Counted from the stretch's first letter, positions 1-8,637 are shown. The stretch: 64,000 nt of DNA from PUPG01 sp031323845 (GCA_031323845.1 JAVIYP010000006.1:10223-74222); one strand, 5' to 3'. A program made the numbers and translations. The notes: generated by a model not told the origin, from the letters alone.

Positions 1-276
1 GGTCACCGCGTAGTGTACCTCGGACAATCCGTCCCCTTTGAAGACCTGCAAGAAGTTGTTAAAGTACGCAACAGCGATTATTTGTTCACTTATTTTGTAG
101 CCGCCCTGCGGCAAGAGGACATTCCAGCGTATCTCCGGCAGCTTTCAACAGCCTTCCCAAAAAAAACCATCTTCATTACCGGCATCCAGGTGCAATACAC
201 AACACTTGAACTGCCTGAAAATATTGTTGTTATTAAAAACGGCGAAGAATTTAAAAGCCTCCTGAAGTCAATCTGA
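1..276 (+). CDS. MerR-family regulator, C-terminal part (B12-binding-like domain), cut by window start
   Basis: The reading frame is open from base 1 and ends at TGA 274-276, giving 91 residues. The visible part begins GHRVVYLGQSVPFEDL, which resembles the distal half of the cobalamin-binding-like domain of CarH/LitR-type MerR regulators in Bacteroidota. The winged-helix domain and the helical cap lie outside the window, so neither the DNA-binding motif nor any cobalamin-ligating His can be checked. A sigma-factor gene follows in the same direction. In Bacteroidota a MerR gene next to a sigma gene often belongs to carotenoid or light-response clusters; this is context known from other genomes, and no such genes are in view. 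The GTG at 13 is internal and not the true start. Family assignment is fairly secure, role is not. Confidence 0.6.
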   Translation, partial: GHRVVYLGQSVPFEDLQEVVKVRNSDYLFTYFVAALRQEDIPAYLRQLSTAFPKKTIFITGIQVQYTTLELPENIVVIKNGEEFKSLLKSI

Positions 277-507
277 CATTTTACTGCATCCTTTTTTCCT
301 ACCTCTGAGATGACAGTGTTCATCGTGAGGATATTTTACACTGTTCTGCGCTTCTGCCTTTCCTGGCCGTTTTCGTTGTTTAACAAAATTTATTAGTCTT
401 AATTTCGTATTTATGCATCTTTTTGCTTATTTTTATTCCACCAATTGATTTTTATAGCTCACTAATCACGCATTTTACTAAACTTGTTTTGTTAAAAAAA
501 TACAAAA
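277..507. other. AT-rich intergenic region between MerR-type gene and sigma factor
   Basis: About 230 bases with no plausible ORF or RNA gene. It is strongly AT-rich towards its right end, where the sigma-factor promoter starts. I see no convincing terminator hairpin after the MerR-type gene, so readthrough into the sigma gene is possible. Confidence 0.5.
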
Positions 508-540
508 AGCTTGCAAGCTCATTTTTTTTGTTTAAATTTG
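508..540 (+). promoter_or_regulatory. Promoter of sigma factor with palindrome over the -33 box
   Basis: A Bacteroidota-type promoter is complete here: TTG at 511-513, a 19-bp spacer and TAAATTTG at 533-540. The perfect palindrome AGCTTGCAAGCT (508-519) contains the TTG. A protein bound there would compete with RNA polymerase; the MerR-type regulator just upstream is an obvious candidate, but that is inference. Confidence 0.6.
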
Positions 541-578
541 TTTTAGAAAAGTTAAACAACACCAAAAACCATTGACTC

Positions 579-1079
579 ATGACAGCAGTAGAATTCAACT
601 ATAAATTAATGGGTTTGCAAAACAATCTGAAGTATTTTGCCTACACCCTCACCTCCAATTATGAGGACGCACAGGACCTCGTTCAGGAAACTTTCCTGAA
701 AGCACTCACCAACAGGGATAAATTTACGGACAACACGAACCTGAAGGCATGGACGTTTACGATCATGAAAAACACCTTCATCAACAATTACAGGCAGAAT
801 GTCCGCAACAACACCCTGGTTGATAAAACCGATGATCTGTACTTTCTGAACCTGACCAAAGAAAGCAGCATTGGTCTGCCCGACTCAGACTATGCCGTCA
901 AGGAGATTCAGAAAGTTATCTCACAAATTACCCCCGAGCAGCGTCAGCCTTTTGAAATGTACAATCAGGGTTATAAGTACAAAGAGATCGCTGAAACGTT
1001 GAATCTGTCGATCGGCACAGTAAAAAGCCGCATTTTCTTTACCCGGAAAAAGCTGATGGACGCTTTGAGCAAAAGCTAA
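579..1079 (+). CDS. ECF-like RNA polymerase sigma factor
   Basis: A 166-residue sigma-70-family protein. Region 2 spans roughly residues 8-75 (YEDAQDLVQETFLKAL, core binding and -10 recognition) and region 4 roughly 110-162, with the helix-turn-helix around YKEIAETLNLSIGTVKSR. Regions 1 and 3 are missing, as in extracytoplasmic-function sigma factors, and the length is typical. There is no anti-sigma gene next to it; the neighbour upstream is a MerR-type regulator and downstream is aspartokinase after a hairpin. Its own promoter carries a palindrome (508-519), which suggests transcriptional control rather than anti-sigma control. The regulon is unknown. Confidence 0.85.
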   Translation: MTAVEFNYKLMGLQNNLKYFAYTLTSNYEDAQDLVQETFLKALTNRDKFTDNTNLKAWTFTIMKNTFINNYRQNVRNNTLVDKTDDLYFLNLTKESSIGLPDSDYAVKEIQKVISQITPEQRQPFEMYNQGYKYKEIAETLNLSIGTVKSRIFFTRKKLMDALSKS

Positions 1080-1123
1080 CATTACTGCAAGATCAAGCCA
1101 GCTATATTTTCCCTAACATTTTG

Positions 1124-1163
1124 GCCGGTAAACCATTGCATTTTCAAATGCAGGTTTACCGGC
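1124..1163 (+). terminator. Hairpin after sigma factor gene
   Basis: An 11-bp perfect outer stem (GCCGGTAAACC at 1124-1134 paired with 1153-1163) encloses an inner TGCATT/AATGCA stem. A short T-rich stretch (TTCTTATTT) follows. It lies 45 bp after the sigma-factor stop and probably ends that transcript. Confidence 0.6.
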
Positions 1164-1194
1164 TTCTTATTTCCGGTTGTTGCGAGTGGAGACG

Positions 1195-1223
1195 TGACAC
1201 TAGTGTCATTTTTCCTAAATTTG
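1195..1223 (+). promoter_or_regulatory. Aspartokinase promoter with operator-like palindrome
   Basis: TAAATTTG at 1216-1223 matches the -7 consensus. The perfect 14-bp palindrome TGACACTAGTGTCA (1195-1208) occupies the position expected for the -33 element and part of the spacer; there is no canonical TTG at that spacing. This geometry suggests a repressor site. The remaining leader to the ATG at 1324 is about 95 nt and I recognise no known riboswitch in it. Confidence 0.5.
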
Positions 1224-1323
1224 CATATCCGGCAATGGTGGTCAGGAGCCTTGCTGCACTATGGCCTGGCTCAGAAAATCACCGGAAATCCGGAAAGCTT
1301 AGTAATCTGCAGCAGTCTGAAAC

Positions 1324-2613
1324 ATGCGTGTATTCAAGTTTGGAGGGGCTTCGGTAAAAGACCCAGAATCAGTAAAAAATGTTGCCCGGATCATCCGTGA
1401 GCACAGGGGTGACTTACCTCTTGTGGTAGTGCTTTCGGCTATGGACAAAACCACCAATGCGCTGGAACAGCTCTGTGCCTGTTTTATGGATGGCAGAAAA
1501 CAGGAAATGCTAAGCATCTTCGAAGAGATCAAAAACATGCACTTTGATGTGCTGAAAGGTCTGTTTTCCAACCATAATGACCCGGTATTTAAGGTTTTGG
1601 AACAATCGTTTTACCAGCTTTACTATTATATCAGCGAATCGCCGGGAAGCGACTACAACTACGAATACGACCGCATTGTGTCAACCGGCGAAATAGTGTC
1701 AACGCAGATCATCAGCGCCTATTTAAAAAGTGAGGGAGTGGCCAACCGTTTATATCCGGCGCAAAAACTGATCATCACGGATGCAAGTTTCCGCGACGCC
1801 CAGGTTGACTGGATCCTCAGCACCCGTGCCATACAGGAACAATTAACACCATATCTTGGCACCGGTCACGACGGCAGTCCACCGCTGGTGCTCACACAGG
1901 GTTTCCTGGGGGGCACACCACAGGGCTTTACAACTACGCTGGGGCGGGAAGGTTCTGATTATTCGGCGGCCATTATTGCTTATGCCCTTAATGCCAGTGA
2001 AGTAATTATCTGGAAAGACGTCTCAGGCCTGCTGAATGCAGATCCCAAGCTGTTCAAAAACACGCTGTTGCTTGAGAACATCAGTTACCAGGAAGCCATT
2101 GAACTCTCCTATTACGGTGCCACAGTGATTCATCCCAAAACGCTCAAGCCTCTGCTGAGTAAAAATATACCGCTGAAAGTCAAGTCGTTTTTCCACCCCG
2201 ACACCGGGGGATCCCTTATCAACGACAACACCGATCACGACAGGCAGACCCCGTCCTACATCATCAAAAGCAACCAGGTGCTCGCTTCCATATTCCCAAA
2301 AGATTTCAGTTTTATTGCAGAGCATAAGCTGTCGCGCATCTTTGCAGATTTTGCCAGGCACGGGGTAAAGATCAATCTCATGCAAAACTCTGCACTTAGT
2401 TTTTCGGTTTGTTTTGATCAGGACAAAACCAAAACCCCTGCACTGCTGAAAGATCTGAAAAAGAACTTTAATTTGAAGTACAACACCGGCATGGAGCTGA
2501 TCACCATAAGGCATTATGAAAAGGCATCCATCGGCGACATTGTGCGAGACAGGGAAGTCATGATGGAGCAGAAGAACCGCACCACCTTACAACTTGTCGT
2601 AAAGAGCCATTAA
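1324..2613 (+). CDS. Aspartate kinase (monofunctional)
   Basis: Phosphorylates L-aspartate to 4-aspartyl phosphate, the first step towards lysine, threonine, methionine and diaminopimelate. The 429-residue protein starts with the signature MRVFKFGGASV (residues 1-11). It shows the aspartate-binding stretch VSTGEIVS near 118, TLGREGSDYSA near 204 and the nucleotide-site segment WKDVSGLLNADP near 230. An ACT-type regulatory portion fills roughly 310-429, which implies feedback control by an amino acid. There is no fused homoserine dehydrogenase. It stands alone, with an operator-like palindrome at its promoter, and its stop directly abuts the convergent gene at 2614. The exact isozyme (LysC- or ThrA-like) cannot be told. 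Confidence 0.9.
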   Translation: MRVFKFGGASVKDPESVKNVARIIREHRGDLPLVVVLSAMDKTTNALEQLCACFMDGRKQEMLSIFEEIKNMHFDVLKGLFSNHNDPVFKVLEQSFYQLYYYISESPGSDYNYEYDRIVSTGEIVSTQIISAYLKSEGVANRLYPAQKLIITDASFRDAQVDWILSTRAIQEQLTPYLGTGHDGSPPLVLTQGFLGGTPQGFTTTLGREGSDYSAAIIAYALNASEVIIWKDVSGLLNADPKLFKNTLLLENISYQEAIELSYYGATVIHPKTLKPLLSKNIPLKVKSFFHPDTGGSLINDNTDHDRQTPSYIIKSNQVLASIFPKDFSFIAEHKLSRIFADFARHGVKINLMQNSALSFSVCFDQDKTKTPALLKDLKKNFNLKYNTGMELITIRHYEKASIGDIVRDREVMMEQKNRTTLQLVVKSH

Positions 2614-3921
2614 TTATCGACCGGTTTTTTCCCTGAAAGCCTTCAGCAGTTCCGGTCCTGCGTTCTGACAGCCCGCACCCACTTTATCGGTGGTAAACTC
2701 CCGGAAATATTCGGGGTTAAGGTCGGGTTTTGCCGAATACATTACAGGTATTTGCAGGCGCTGACCGGCGATCAGGCTGCCTCCGCTGCCGAAACGGCCG
2801 GTATTTGGCGGATGGTTGATGATAAACCAGGAGCACACACCATACAAGGTGTATATCCTGCTCCAGGTATCCCCTGCCCTGACGGTGTAGCTGTGATCGG
2901 CCGGCAGCGGGGGCGGGGCCACGGGGGCTTCTTCGGCTACTTCAGCAGCTTCATCAACCGCCACTTCCTGCTCAGCTTCGCGCTCCACCTCGGGCAATCG
3001 TATTGGAGGATGTGGATCATAGATAAAAAGATCGTAAAAAAGAAAAACCACCACGATAAAGGCCAGGGCCGCCGCAATTTGTTTCCATAAGGGTAATCTG
3101 CCTTTCTGCCGGCGCTCACCTTTTTTCTGTTCTCCGGAAGATGCGTTGCCACCGGACTCATGCTTTACAAACTTTTGAGAAAGTGTAAGTGCGGAACCCA
3201 ACAAGCGCGTCTTGTTTTTCATCGAATGGAAGCTGACGACAATCAGGACAGACCCGGTTTTTGTTACACCGGTGGAGCTATGCCGCATGATTCGAGCGAC
3301 TTTGGTTTGTAAAGGCATAGAGTCCTGCAGTATGCGTCTTACATCCTTGGTGTGCAGACACTTGCGCACATCACCTGCTGCCAGAACAAGCATGTCACCA
3401 TTAACAGGTTCAACACATTCGGTGGAAGTTTCCGGTGTCAGCAGTGCCTGCTGGCCGAGAAAACCTGAGGGTTGCGTCTTTTGTTCCGGGCCGTCGCTGC
3501 CTTCATAGTTCAGCATATACATGCGCTTCCCGGTAAACAACAACACATCTGCATCTCCCGCCGAGGAGTAGCAAATCTTACCCTCCGAAAACAACACGCA
3601 CAAACAGCTCATAGCAGCGGGCTTGTTTGCAGGATCTTTCAATCCCATCTGGTACAGAAATCCGCTTGTGTAAATCAATGCATTCCTGGCCACGGTATCC
3701 CTGTTTTCCTCGGTATCGTGCTCCATGTAGTATTTAATGCGCTCTATGGCCATGGTGCAGTAAGCCGCCTGCTGAGCACCCGTACCATGATTGACAACCA
3801 CCACAAATACCATCCCGAAAGGAGTCTCAAACGTATCGTATTTATGAATCCCGGCAGCGTCGGGATGTCCTTTGCCTGTTTGTGATGCATATTCGAAGGT
3901 GCTGAACTTTTTCGTAGCCAT
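2614..3921 (-). CDS. PP2C-fold protein with transmembrane helix and LysM domain
   Basis: A 435-residue protein in three parts. Residues about 1-225 resemble a PPM/PP2C serine/threonine phosphatase domain (VFVVVVNHGTG, SSAGDADVLLF, MLVLAAGDV). Residues about 282-305 form one membrane helix (AAALAFIVVVFLFYDLFIY). After an acidic, Pro-rich linker there is a LysM domain at about 343-390 (YTVRAGDTWSRIYTLYG), which binds peptidoglycan. The likely topology is phosphatase fold in the cytoplasm and LysM in the periplasm. The metal-binding D-G-x-G-G motif expected early in active PP2C enzymes appears as N-H-G-T-G, so catalysis may be lost and a sensor or scaffold role is possible. It is transcribed away from rsmA. 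The domain calls are from motifs only. Confidence 0.6.
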   Translation of the reverse strand: MATKKFSTFEYASQTGKGHPDAAGIHKYDTFETPFGMVFVVVVNHGTGAQQAAYCTMAIERIKYYMEHDTEENRDTVARNALIYTSGFLYQMGLKDPANKPAAMSCLCVLFSEGKICYSSAGDADVLLFTGKRMYMLNYEGSDGPEQKTQPSGFLGQQALLTPETSTECVEPVNGDMLVLAAGDVRKCLHTKDVRRILQDSMPLQTKVARIMRHSSTGVTKTGSVLIVVSFHSMKNKTRLLGSALTLSQKFVKHESGGNASSGEQKKGERRQKGRLPLWKQIAAALAFIVVVFLFYDLFIYDPHPPIRLPEVEREAEQEVAVDEAAEVAEEAPVAPPPLPADHSYTVRAGDTWSRIYTLYGVCSWFIINHPPNTGRFGSGGSLIAGQRLQIPVMYSAKPDLNPEYFREFTTDKVGAGCQNAGPELLKAFREKTGR

Positions 3922-3984
3922 AACATGTAAGTTTTTATCCTGATTCGATCAGGCTGGTTTAAGGCCTGTGGCACTTCCTGGCTT

Positions 3985-4001
3985 CTGTAACAAAATTACA
4001 G
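3985..4001 (-). promoter_or_regulatory. Promoter of the PP2C-fold/LysM gene
   Basis: Read on the minus strand, TAATTTTG (3998-3991) matches the -7 box about 70 bp before the start codon. It lies within an inverted repeat, CTGTAA-N5-TTACAG (3985-4001). A small hairpin (3939-3953) sits in the leader. Confidence 0.45.
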
Positions 4002-4063
4002 CCTTTTGCCGGATAAGAAAAATATAAAGTAAAAACATTATACCGGGCAGATGGGTCATTGTC

Positions 4064-4870
4064 TCAGTGATTATCGCGGTGCTGAACCGGCTGCACTTGC
4101 CGCGTGATTTCCACAAAGTCCTTTACCTGCAACTGTTCAGGCCTTTTGCCTTTCATTTCCGGGGGAAGGTCTTCCCAGTAAACCTTCAGACTCCTGAGAG
4201 AGTTTCTCAGTGTTTTTCGTCTTTGGTTAAATGCTGTTTTCACCACAGTAAAGAAGAGTTTTTCATCGCAATTCAGCTGATGATTCTTCTTTCGCCGGCA
4301 TCGTATCACGCTTGACTGCACCTTAGGGGGTGGCATGAATACGCCGGGATCAACATTAAACAACAGTTCTACATCATAAAACGCCTGCACAAGCACACTG
4401 AGTATTCCATATTCCTTACTGCCCGGGGGTGAGGCGATGCGCCTGGCCACCTCTTTCTGAAACATACCCACCATTTCCGGCACCAGCTCACGGAACGCCA
4501 GCATCCTGAACATTATTTGGGTGGAAATATTATAGGGGAAATTGCCTATAAGGGCCACCTGCTCCTCGCCGGCAAATTCATGCAGGGGGAATTTCAGGAA
4601 GTCGGCTTCCATAACCTGATCTTTGTATGCGGGGTAGTTACGGTGCAAATAGCTGATGGAAGCCTGATCCACCTCTATGCCAAACCAGCAGAACTCTTTT
4701 TTTTCCATCAGGTAACGCGACAGCATACCGGTACCAGGCCCAATCTCCAGCACGTTTCGATAATTGCCATAGGCGGTCAGGCTGGATGCTATTTTACGGG
4801 CGATATTGGCATCGGTAAGGAAATGCTGACCCAATGATTTTTTTGGATGCACAAAAAATTCCGACGCCAT
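4064..4870 (-). CDS. rsmA: 16S rRNA (adenine1518-N6/adenine1519-N6)-dimethyltransferase RsmA (KsgA)
   Basis: Dimethylates two adjacent adenines in the 3' helix of 16S rRNA during 30S maturation, using S-adenosylmethionine. The 268-residue protein begins with the family signature HPKKSLGQHFL (about 8-18), followed by the SAM-binding motif LEIGPGTGMLS (about 41-51) and the catalytic motif as GNFPYNIST (about 109-117; consensus NLPYN). The small C-terminal domain is present and the length is normal. It lies 26 bp downstream of the TPR gene on the same strand, so the two probably share a transcript. Confidence 0.95.
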   Translation of the reverse strand: MASEFFVHPKKSLGQHFLTDANIARKIASSLTAYGNYRNVLEIGPGTGMLSRYLMEKKEFCWFGIEVDQASISYLHRNYPAYKDQVMEADFLKFPLHEFAGEEQVALIGNFPYNISTQIMFRMLAFRELVPEMVGMFQKEVARRIASPPGSKEYGILSVLVQAFYDVELLFNVDPGVFMPPPKVQSSVIRCRRKKNHQLNCDEKLFFTVVKTAFNQRRKTLRNSLRSLKVYWEDLPPEMKGKRPEQLQVKDFVEITRQVQPVQHRDNH

Positions 4871-4896
4871 GATGCGGTTTTTTTTAAGTAAAATGA

Positions 4897-6735
4897 TTAG
4901 TTGATGATATCGCCACGCAGCATCCTGAACCGGTTTCTGGCGGTAATGACATGCAGGCTGCCCGGATAGTCGATGAGCACTTGCTGATAGAGCGCCATTG
5001 CCTTGTCGGGTTTTTCAAAGTGGTGATGGTACATTTCCGCTCTTCTGAACAGTGCCTCATCTGCGAGTATGCCATAAGGGTATCGTTCTACCAGCAGGGC
5101 GAGCAGGCTGTCGGCGGCGTTGTACTTGTTTTTCCGGACCATGATTTCGGCATGCGCCAGCAGCAGGTCGTCATTGATCTGGTGTGCCGGAAATCTTTGA
5201 TGTATGCTGTCAAGCAAATGAGCAGCCTCATCCAAACGGTTCATAAAAACGAGCTGTTCTGCACGGGCGAACATCAGGAGGGGTTCGGTGTCGCCGTTAA
5301 CACCCAGGTTATCCTGTATGCGCAAGGATAGCCGGATGGCGTCGTTGGCAATAAGTCTGGAGGTTCCGGCCTTCAGGATGTCGAGCTGGGCTTTTGCCCA
5401 TTCGAATTCACCAATAAAATAAGACAGTCGCGCATTTTTGAATTTTGCTTCATGGGCGAGGGGGTCATCACGAAACATCCTGTCAACCTGTGAGTACAGC
5501 AGGGTGGCGTCCCAAACTTCACCGGTAAGCAGCAATATGTCGGCGAGTTCAACCCGGCACTCTCCTCGTACGCGCTGCGAAACATTGGGCATGTCCAGGG
5601 TGTTCTCAAGCAGTGTTATGGCATCGTCTGTTTTTCCAAGATAAAATGCCTGCAGATGGGCCAGGTTCCTGATAAGCTGAACCGTTTTTGCCTGAATGCC
5701 AAGCTCTTCAATAGCCAGGATGTAGTCTTCTTCCAGCTTTCGAAGCTTAACGGGGTCACCATCGGCAGAGAGAAAGCGGACATTCAGCAATCCCACCAGT
5801 GCCTCCATGTAAAACCTGCCTTCCGGCCCTGCTTCCATCAGATAGCCGTAGGCATCGGCAGCAACGTCATAATACCGGTTCGAAACAGCCAGCTGAGCCA
5901 CTTCCAGCACCGGTCTGCCTTCCTGCTGGAGGCGACGGTCAAGTGCGCGCGCCTGCATAAAAGCAATGCGAAAGTCCTGCTGCTGAATTGACAGCCAAAG
6001 CAGTAATTCGGCGTACATGATGTTTCCGGGTTCATTTTGTGTGCGAAGCAGCAGTTCGCGCCGGAGGGCGTTGTTGCGGTCGAATCCGGGATCATTGCTT
6101 ATGGCATCCTGCAAGATGCCGCGCACACGATCGGCCTCCTGCCGGTGTGCGTTAAGGTAATCGAGATATTCCGACATCATCGCAGGGTAGTCCCTTAGTT
6201 TCTCATGCAGTTCCGCAATGCGCAGATGAAAGGGGTGTTTGTCGCCCAGCAATTCCCGGCCACGCAGATAGGTCTGCAGGGCCCTGTCCAGAAATCCCCT
6301 GGCCTCAAAAGCGAGGGCAAGGTCCCTGACTTGCCTTTGATCAGCTCTCAAACCGCTGATCAACGACTCCATGTGTCTTTGCTCCCTGCGGATGTTCCCC
6401 GACCTGGAGTAAATCATCCCCAAATCAACCCGGAAACGGATCTCTCCTGGGTGCTTGTCTATCTGATCGTGCACCAGGCGTTCGGCCCTGCGGAACTGAT
6501 CGAGCTGAAGTAGGCTTTCAAGATAATTATTATAGATGACAGGAGACTGGTTGGTTTCAAAGATTTCCTGATAGAGCGCCAGTGCCCTTTCATAATCACC
6601 CTCCCTGAAGTATTGTGCAGCTAATAGTTCGTCCGGGTTGTTAGCCATGCCCCTGTAAGGCACAAGCGATGATGCCACAACCAATAACGCAATGATAAGC
6701 GACGTCATAACAGAACTAGTTCCGGGTCGATTCAT
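4897..6735 (-). CDS. Exported TPR-repeat protein
   Basis: A 612-residue protein with an N-terminal signal sequence (hydrophobic SLIIALLVVASSLVP, residues about 12-26) and then almost continuous tetratricopeptide-like helical repeats. Recognisable repeats include the segment around AAQYFREGDYERALALYQEI near 40-60 and YPYGILADEALFRRAEMYHH near the C-terminus, followed by KALALYQQVLIDYPGS-like repeats similar to those in BamD/YbgF-type proteins. No catalytic motif is visible. It probably acts as a periplasmic scaffold. It is 26 bp upstream of rsmA; the 131 bp separating it from serS hold no gene. A specific function cannot be assigned. Confidence 0.7.
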   Translation of the reverse strand: MNRPGTSSVMTSLIIALLVVASSLVPYRGMANNPDELLAAQYFREGDYERALALYQEIFETNQSPVIYNNYLESLLQLDQFRRAERLVHDQIDKHPGEIRFRVDLGMIYSRSGNIRREQRHMESLISGLRADQRQVRDLALAFEARGFLDRALQTYLRGRELLGDKHPFHLRIAELHEKLRDYPAMMSEYLDYLNAHRQEADRVRGILQDAISNDPGFDRNNALRRELLLRTQNEPGNIMYAELLLWLSIQQQDFRIAFMQARALDRRLQQEGRPVLEVAQLAVSNRYYDVAADAYGYLMEAGPEGRFYMEALVGLLNVRFLSADGDPVKLRKLEEDYILAIEELGIQAKTVQLIRNLAHLQAFYLGKTDDAITLLENTLDMPNVSQRVRGECRVELADILLLTGEVWDATLLYSQVDRMFRDDPLAHEAKFKNARLSYFIGEFEWAKAQLDILKAGTSRLIANDAIRLSLRIQDNLGVNGDTEPLLMFARAEQLVFMNRLDEAAHLLDSIHQRFPAHQINDDLLLAHAEIMVRKNKYNAADSLLALLVERYPYGILADEALFRRAEMYHHHFEKPDKAMALYQQVLIDYPGSLHVITARNRFRMLRGDIIN

Positions 6736-6866
6736 CCTATTTTATTTATAGCGTCCAACAAAAAACCTTCACCCAGTATTGAACGACTGAACCTCTGGTT
6801 TTGTTTTGTGGTGCAAGCGTTAACGGCCTTGTGCCGGTCATGCCACACATGGAGGCCGGCAGGTAT

Positions 6867-8138
6867 TTACCGGATATGTTCGAACCCCGTATAGGCATGC
6901 AATACGGCCGGTATGGCAATGCTGTCTTCAGCCTGGTTGTTCTCCAGCAAAGCGGCCAGTATACGGGGCAATGCCAGGGCGCTGCCGTTGAGCGTATGCG
7001 CCGGCATGTTTTTTCCGGAGGCATTGCGGTACCTCAGTTTGAGCCGGTTGGACTGGAAGCTTTCAAAATTGGATATGGAGCTCACTTCGAGCCAGCGCTG
7101 CTGGGCTGCCGACCACACCTCCATGTCATAGGTCAGCGCTGCAGCAAATCCAAGATCTCCGCCGCACAGGCGCGACACCCTGAAAGGCAATTCCAGTTTG
7201 CGCAGGACACCCGTAACGTGTTCCACCATTTCATCAAGGGCGTCATAGCTTTTTTCCGGAGTCGTCACCTGCACAATTTCAACTTTGTCGAACTGGTGCA
7301 GGCGGTTAAGGCCGCGGACATCTTTTCCGTAAGAACCGGCTTCCCGCCTGAAGCATGCCGAATATGCCGTGCATTTTACCGGAAGGTCACTCTCCTGGAG
7401 GATGCTGTTTCTGAAGAGATTGGTAACCGGAACTTCGGAGGTGGGTATTAGATACAGGTCATCTGCCGGTATGTGATACATCTGTCCGTCTTTATCGGGC
7501 AGCTGGCCGGTGGCAAATGCCGAATCGGGATTTACAAGGAGTGGCGGCTGTATTTCAGTGTATCCGGCTGCGATGGCCTCATCAAGAAAAAAAGCGATCA
7601 AGGCCCTTTGCAGCCGTGCACCCTGCCCTTTATATACGGGGAAGCCGGAGCCGGTAATTTTGGTGCCGGACTCGAAGTCGATGATGTCGAACTTTTTAGC
7701 CAGATCCCAGTGCGGCAATGCTGCAGCCTCCGGGGTGAAGGCATCACCTTCTGACATAATCACTTCGTTATCAGCTTCGGATGTACCCGCCGGCACTGAG
7801 GGATGAGGAAGGTTCGGCACCCTTACAAGTAAGTCGTGAAATTCGGCATTAAGTGCATCGAGCTTTTCCTGCAGGTCTTTTGACTGCTGCTTTACAGCGG
7901 CTGATTGATCCTTCAGCACGGCGGCCTCTTCCTTTTTGCCGTTCTTAAAAAGCTCACCGATCTGCCTGGCCAGCGCATTACTTTCCGCCAGTGTATCATC
8001 AAGCTGTTTCTGTGTTTGCCTTCGCAAGGCATCAACATCACGGATGCGGGTAACAAGCTCTCCGGCATCCATATTTCTTATCTTTAACCGTTTGACTACC
8101 TCCAGGCTGTCATCACGAATTAACTGAACATCAATCAT
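6867..8138 (-). CDS. serS: Seryl-tRNA synthetase
   Basis: Charges tRNA-Ser with serine, a class II synthetase. The N-terminal long-helix arm (residues about 1-105) is followed by the catalytic core with motif 2 around CFRREAGSYGKDVRGL and motif 3 around GSALALPRILAALLE near the C-terminus. I chose the ATG at 8138 (MIDVQLIRDD), which matches the usual SerRS start; an upstream ATG at 8147 adds only three residues. With this start the protein has 423 residues, normal for the family. The rplU-rpmA terminator lies just upstream (8164-8189), leaving almost no room for a separate promoter, so expression may depend on readthrough. Confidence 0.97.
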   Translation of the reverse strand: MIDVQLIRDDSLEVVKRLKIRNMDAGELVTRIRDVDALRRQTQKQLDDTLAESNALARQIGELFKNGKKEEAAVLKDQSAAVKQQSKDLQEKLDALNAEFHDLLVRVPNLPHPSVPAGTSEADNEVIMSEGDAFTPEAAALPHWDLAKKFDIIDFESGTKITGSGFPVYKGQGARLQRALIAFFLDEAIAAGYTEIQPPLLVNPDSAFATGQLPDKDGQMYHIPADDLYLIPTSEVPVTNLFRNSILQESDLPVKCTAYSACFRREAGSYGKDVRGLNRLHQFDKVEIVQVTTPEKSYDALDEMVEHVTGVLRKLELPFRVSRLCGGDLGFAAALTYDMEVWSAAQQRWLEVSSISNFESFQSNRLKLRYRNASGKNMPAHTLNGSALALPRILAALLENNQAEDSIAIPAVLHAYTGFEHIR

Positions 8139-8163
8139 AAAAATCAAAAGGTATTGATATAAA

Positions 8164-8189
8164 CAAAAAAATCCTGCCGAAGCAGGATT
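8164..8189 (-). terminator. Rho-independent terminator of rplU-rpmA
   Basis: On the minus strand an 8-bp perfect stem (AATCCTGC / GCAGGATT, loop TTCG) is followed by a run of seven T. It lies 47 bp after the rpmA stop and just before serS. Confidence 0.85.
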
Positions 8190-8235
8190 CCGAATATTTT
8201 GGTTGGCTCCGGTGATGGGCCGCGTAAACAGTGGC

Positions 8236-8637
8236 TTATTCTGCAGCTTCTTTTTCCGGCGAAGGTTCTGTCACTGTTTCAGCAACAACCGTCTCACCGG
8301 CATCGTCACTTACAGGTGCTTCCTTTTTCGGAGCTGCTTTCGGCGTTTTTTTATTTTCAGCGATAACCGCTTCCGGTTCTTCCTGCATGGGCTCAATGGA
8401 GACATAGGATTTGTTGCCCAGTCTTTTTCTGAACACCACTTTACCGTCGCAAAGGGCATACAGGGTGTGGTCTTTCCCCATGCCGACGTTTACACCCGGG
8501 AAGTGCTGTGTGCCTCGCTGCCTTACAAGAATGTTTCCGGCAACAGCCATAGAGCCGCCAAAAATCTTGACGCCCAAACGTTTACTGTGTGACTCGCGTC
8601 CGTTACGTGAACTACCAACTCCTTTCTTGTGTGCCAT
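8236..8637 (-). CDS. rpmA: 50S ribosomal protein L27 with acidic C-terminal extension
   Basis: Structural protein of the large subunit near the peptidyl-transferase centre. The N-terminus [16 protein letters not shown] is canonical and the core ends near residue 85 (VSIEP). A further 48 or so residues, rich in Glu, Ala, Lys and Pro, extend the C-terminus; bacterial L27 is usually about 85 residues. It lies 30 bp downstream of rplU in the classical rplU-rpmA operon and is followed by a strong terminator. The N-terminus has no Firmicutes-type cleavable leader. Confidence 0.97.
   Translation of the reverse strand: MAHKKGVGSSRNGRESHSKRLGVKIFGGSMAVAGNILVRQRGTQHFPGVNVGMGKDHTLYALCDGKVVFRKRLGNKSYVSIEPMQEEPEAVIAENKKTPKAAPKKEAPVSDDAGETVVAETVTEPSPEKEAAE

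Noticed and set aside
1224..1323. Lysine or SAM riboswitch in the aspartokinase leader
   Set aside because: About 95 nt is short for a lysine riboswitch and I recognised no conserved core of either class.
8203..8592. ORF opposite rpmA
   Set aside because: It is an antisense shadow of the acidic L27 tail with Phe/Arg-rich, unnatural composition.
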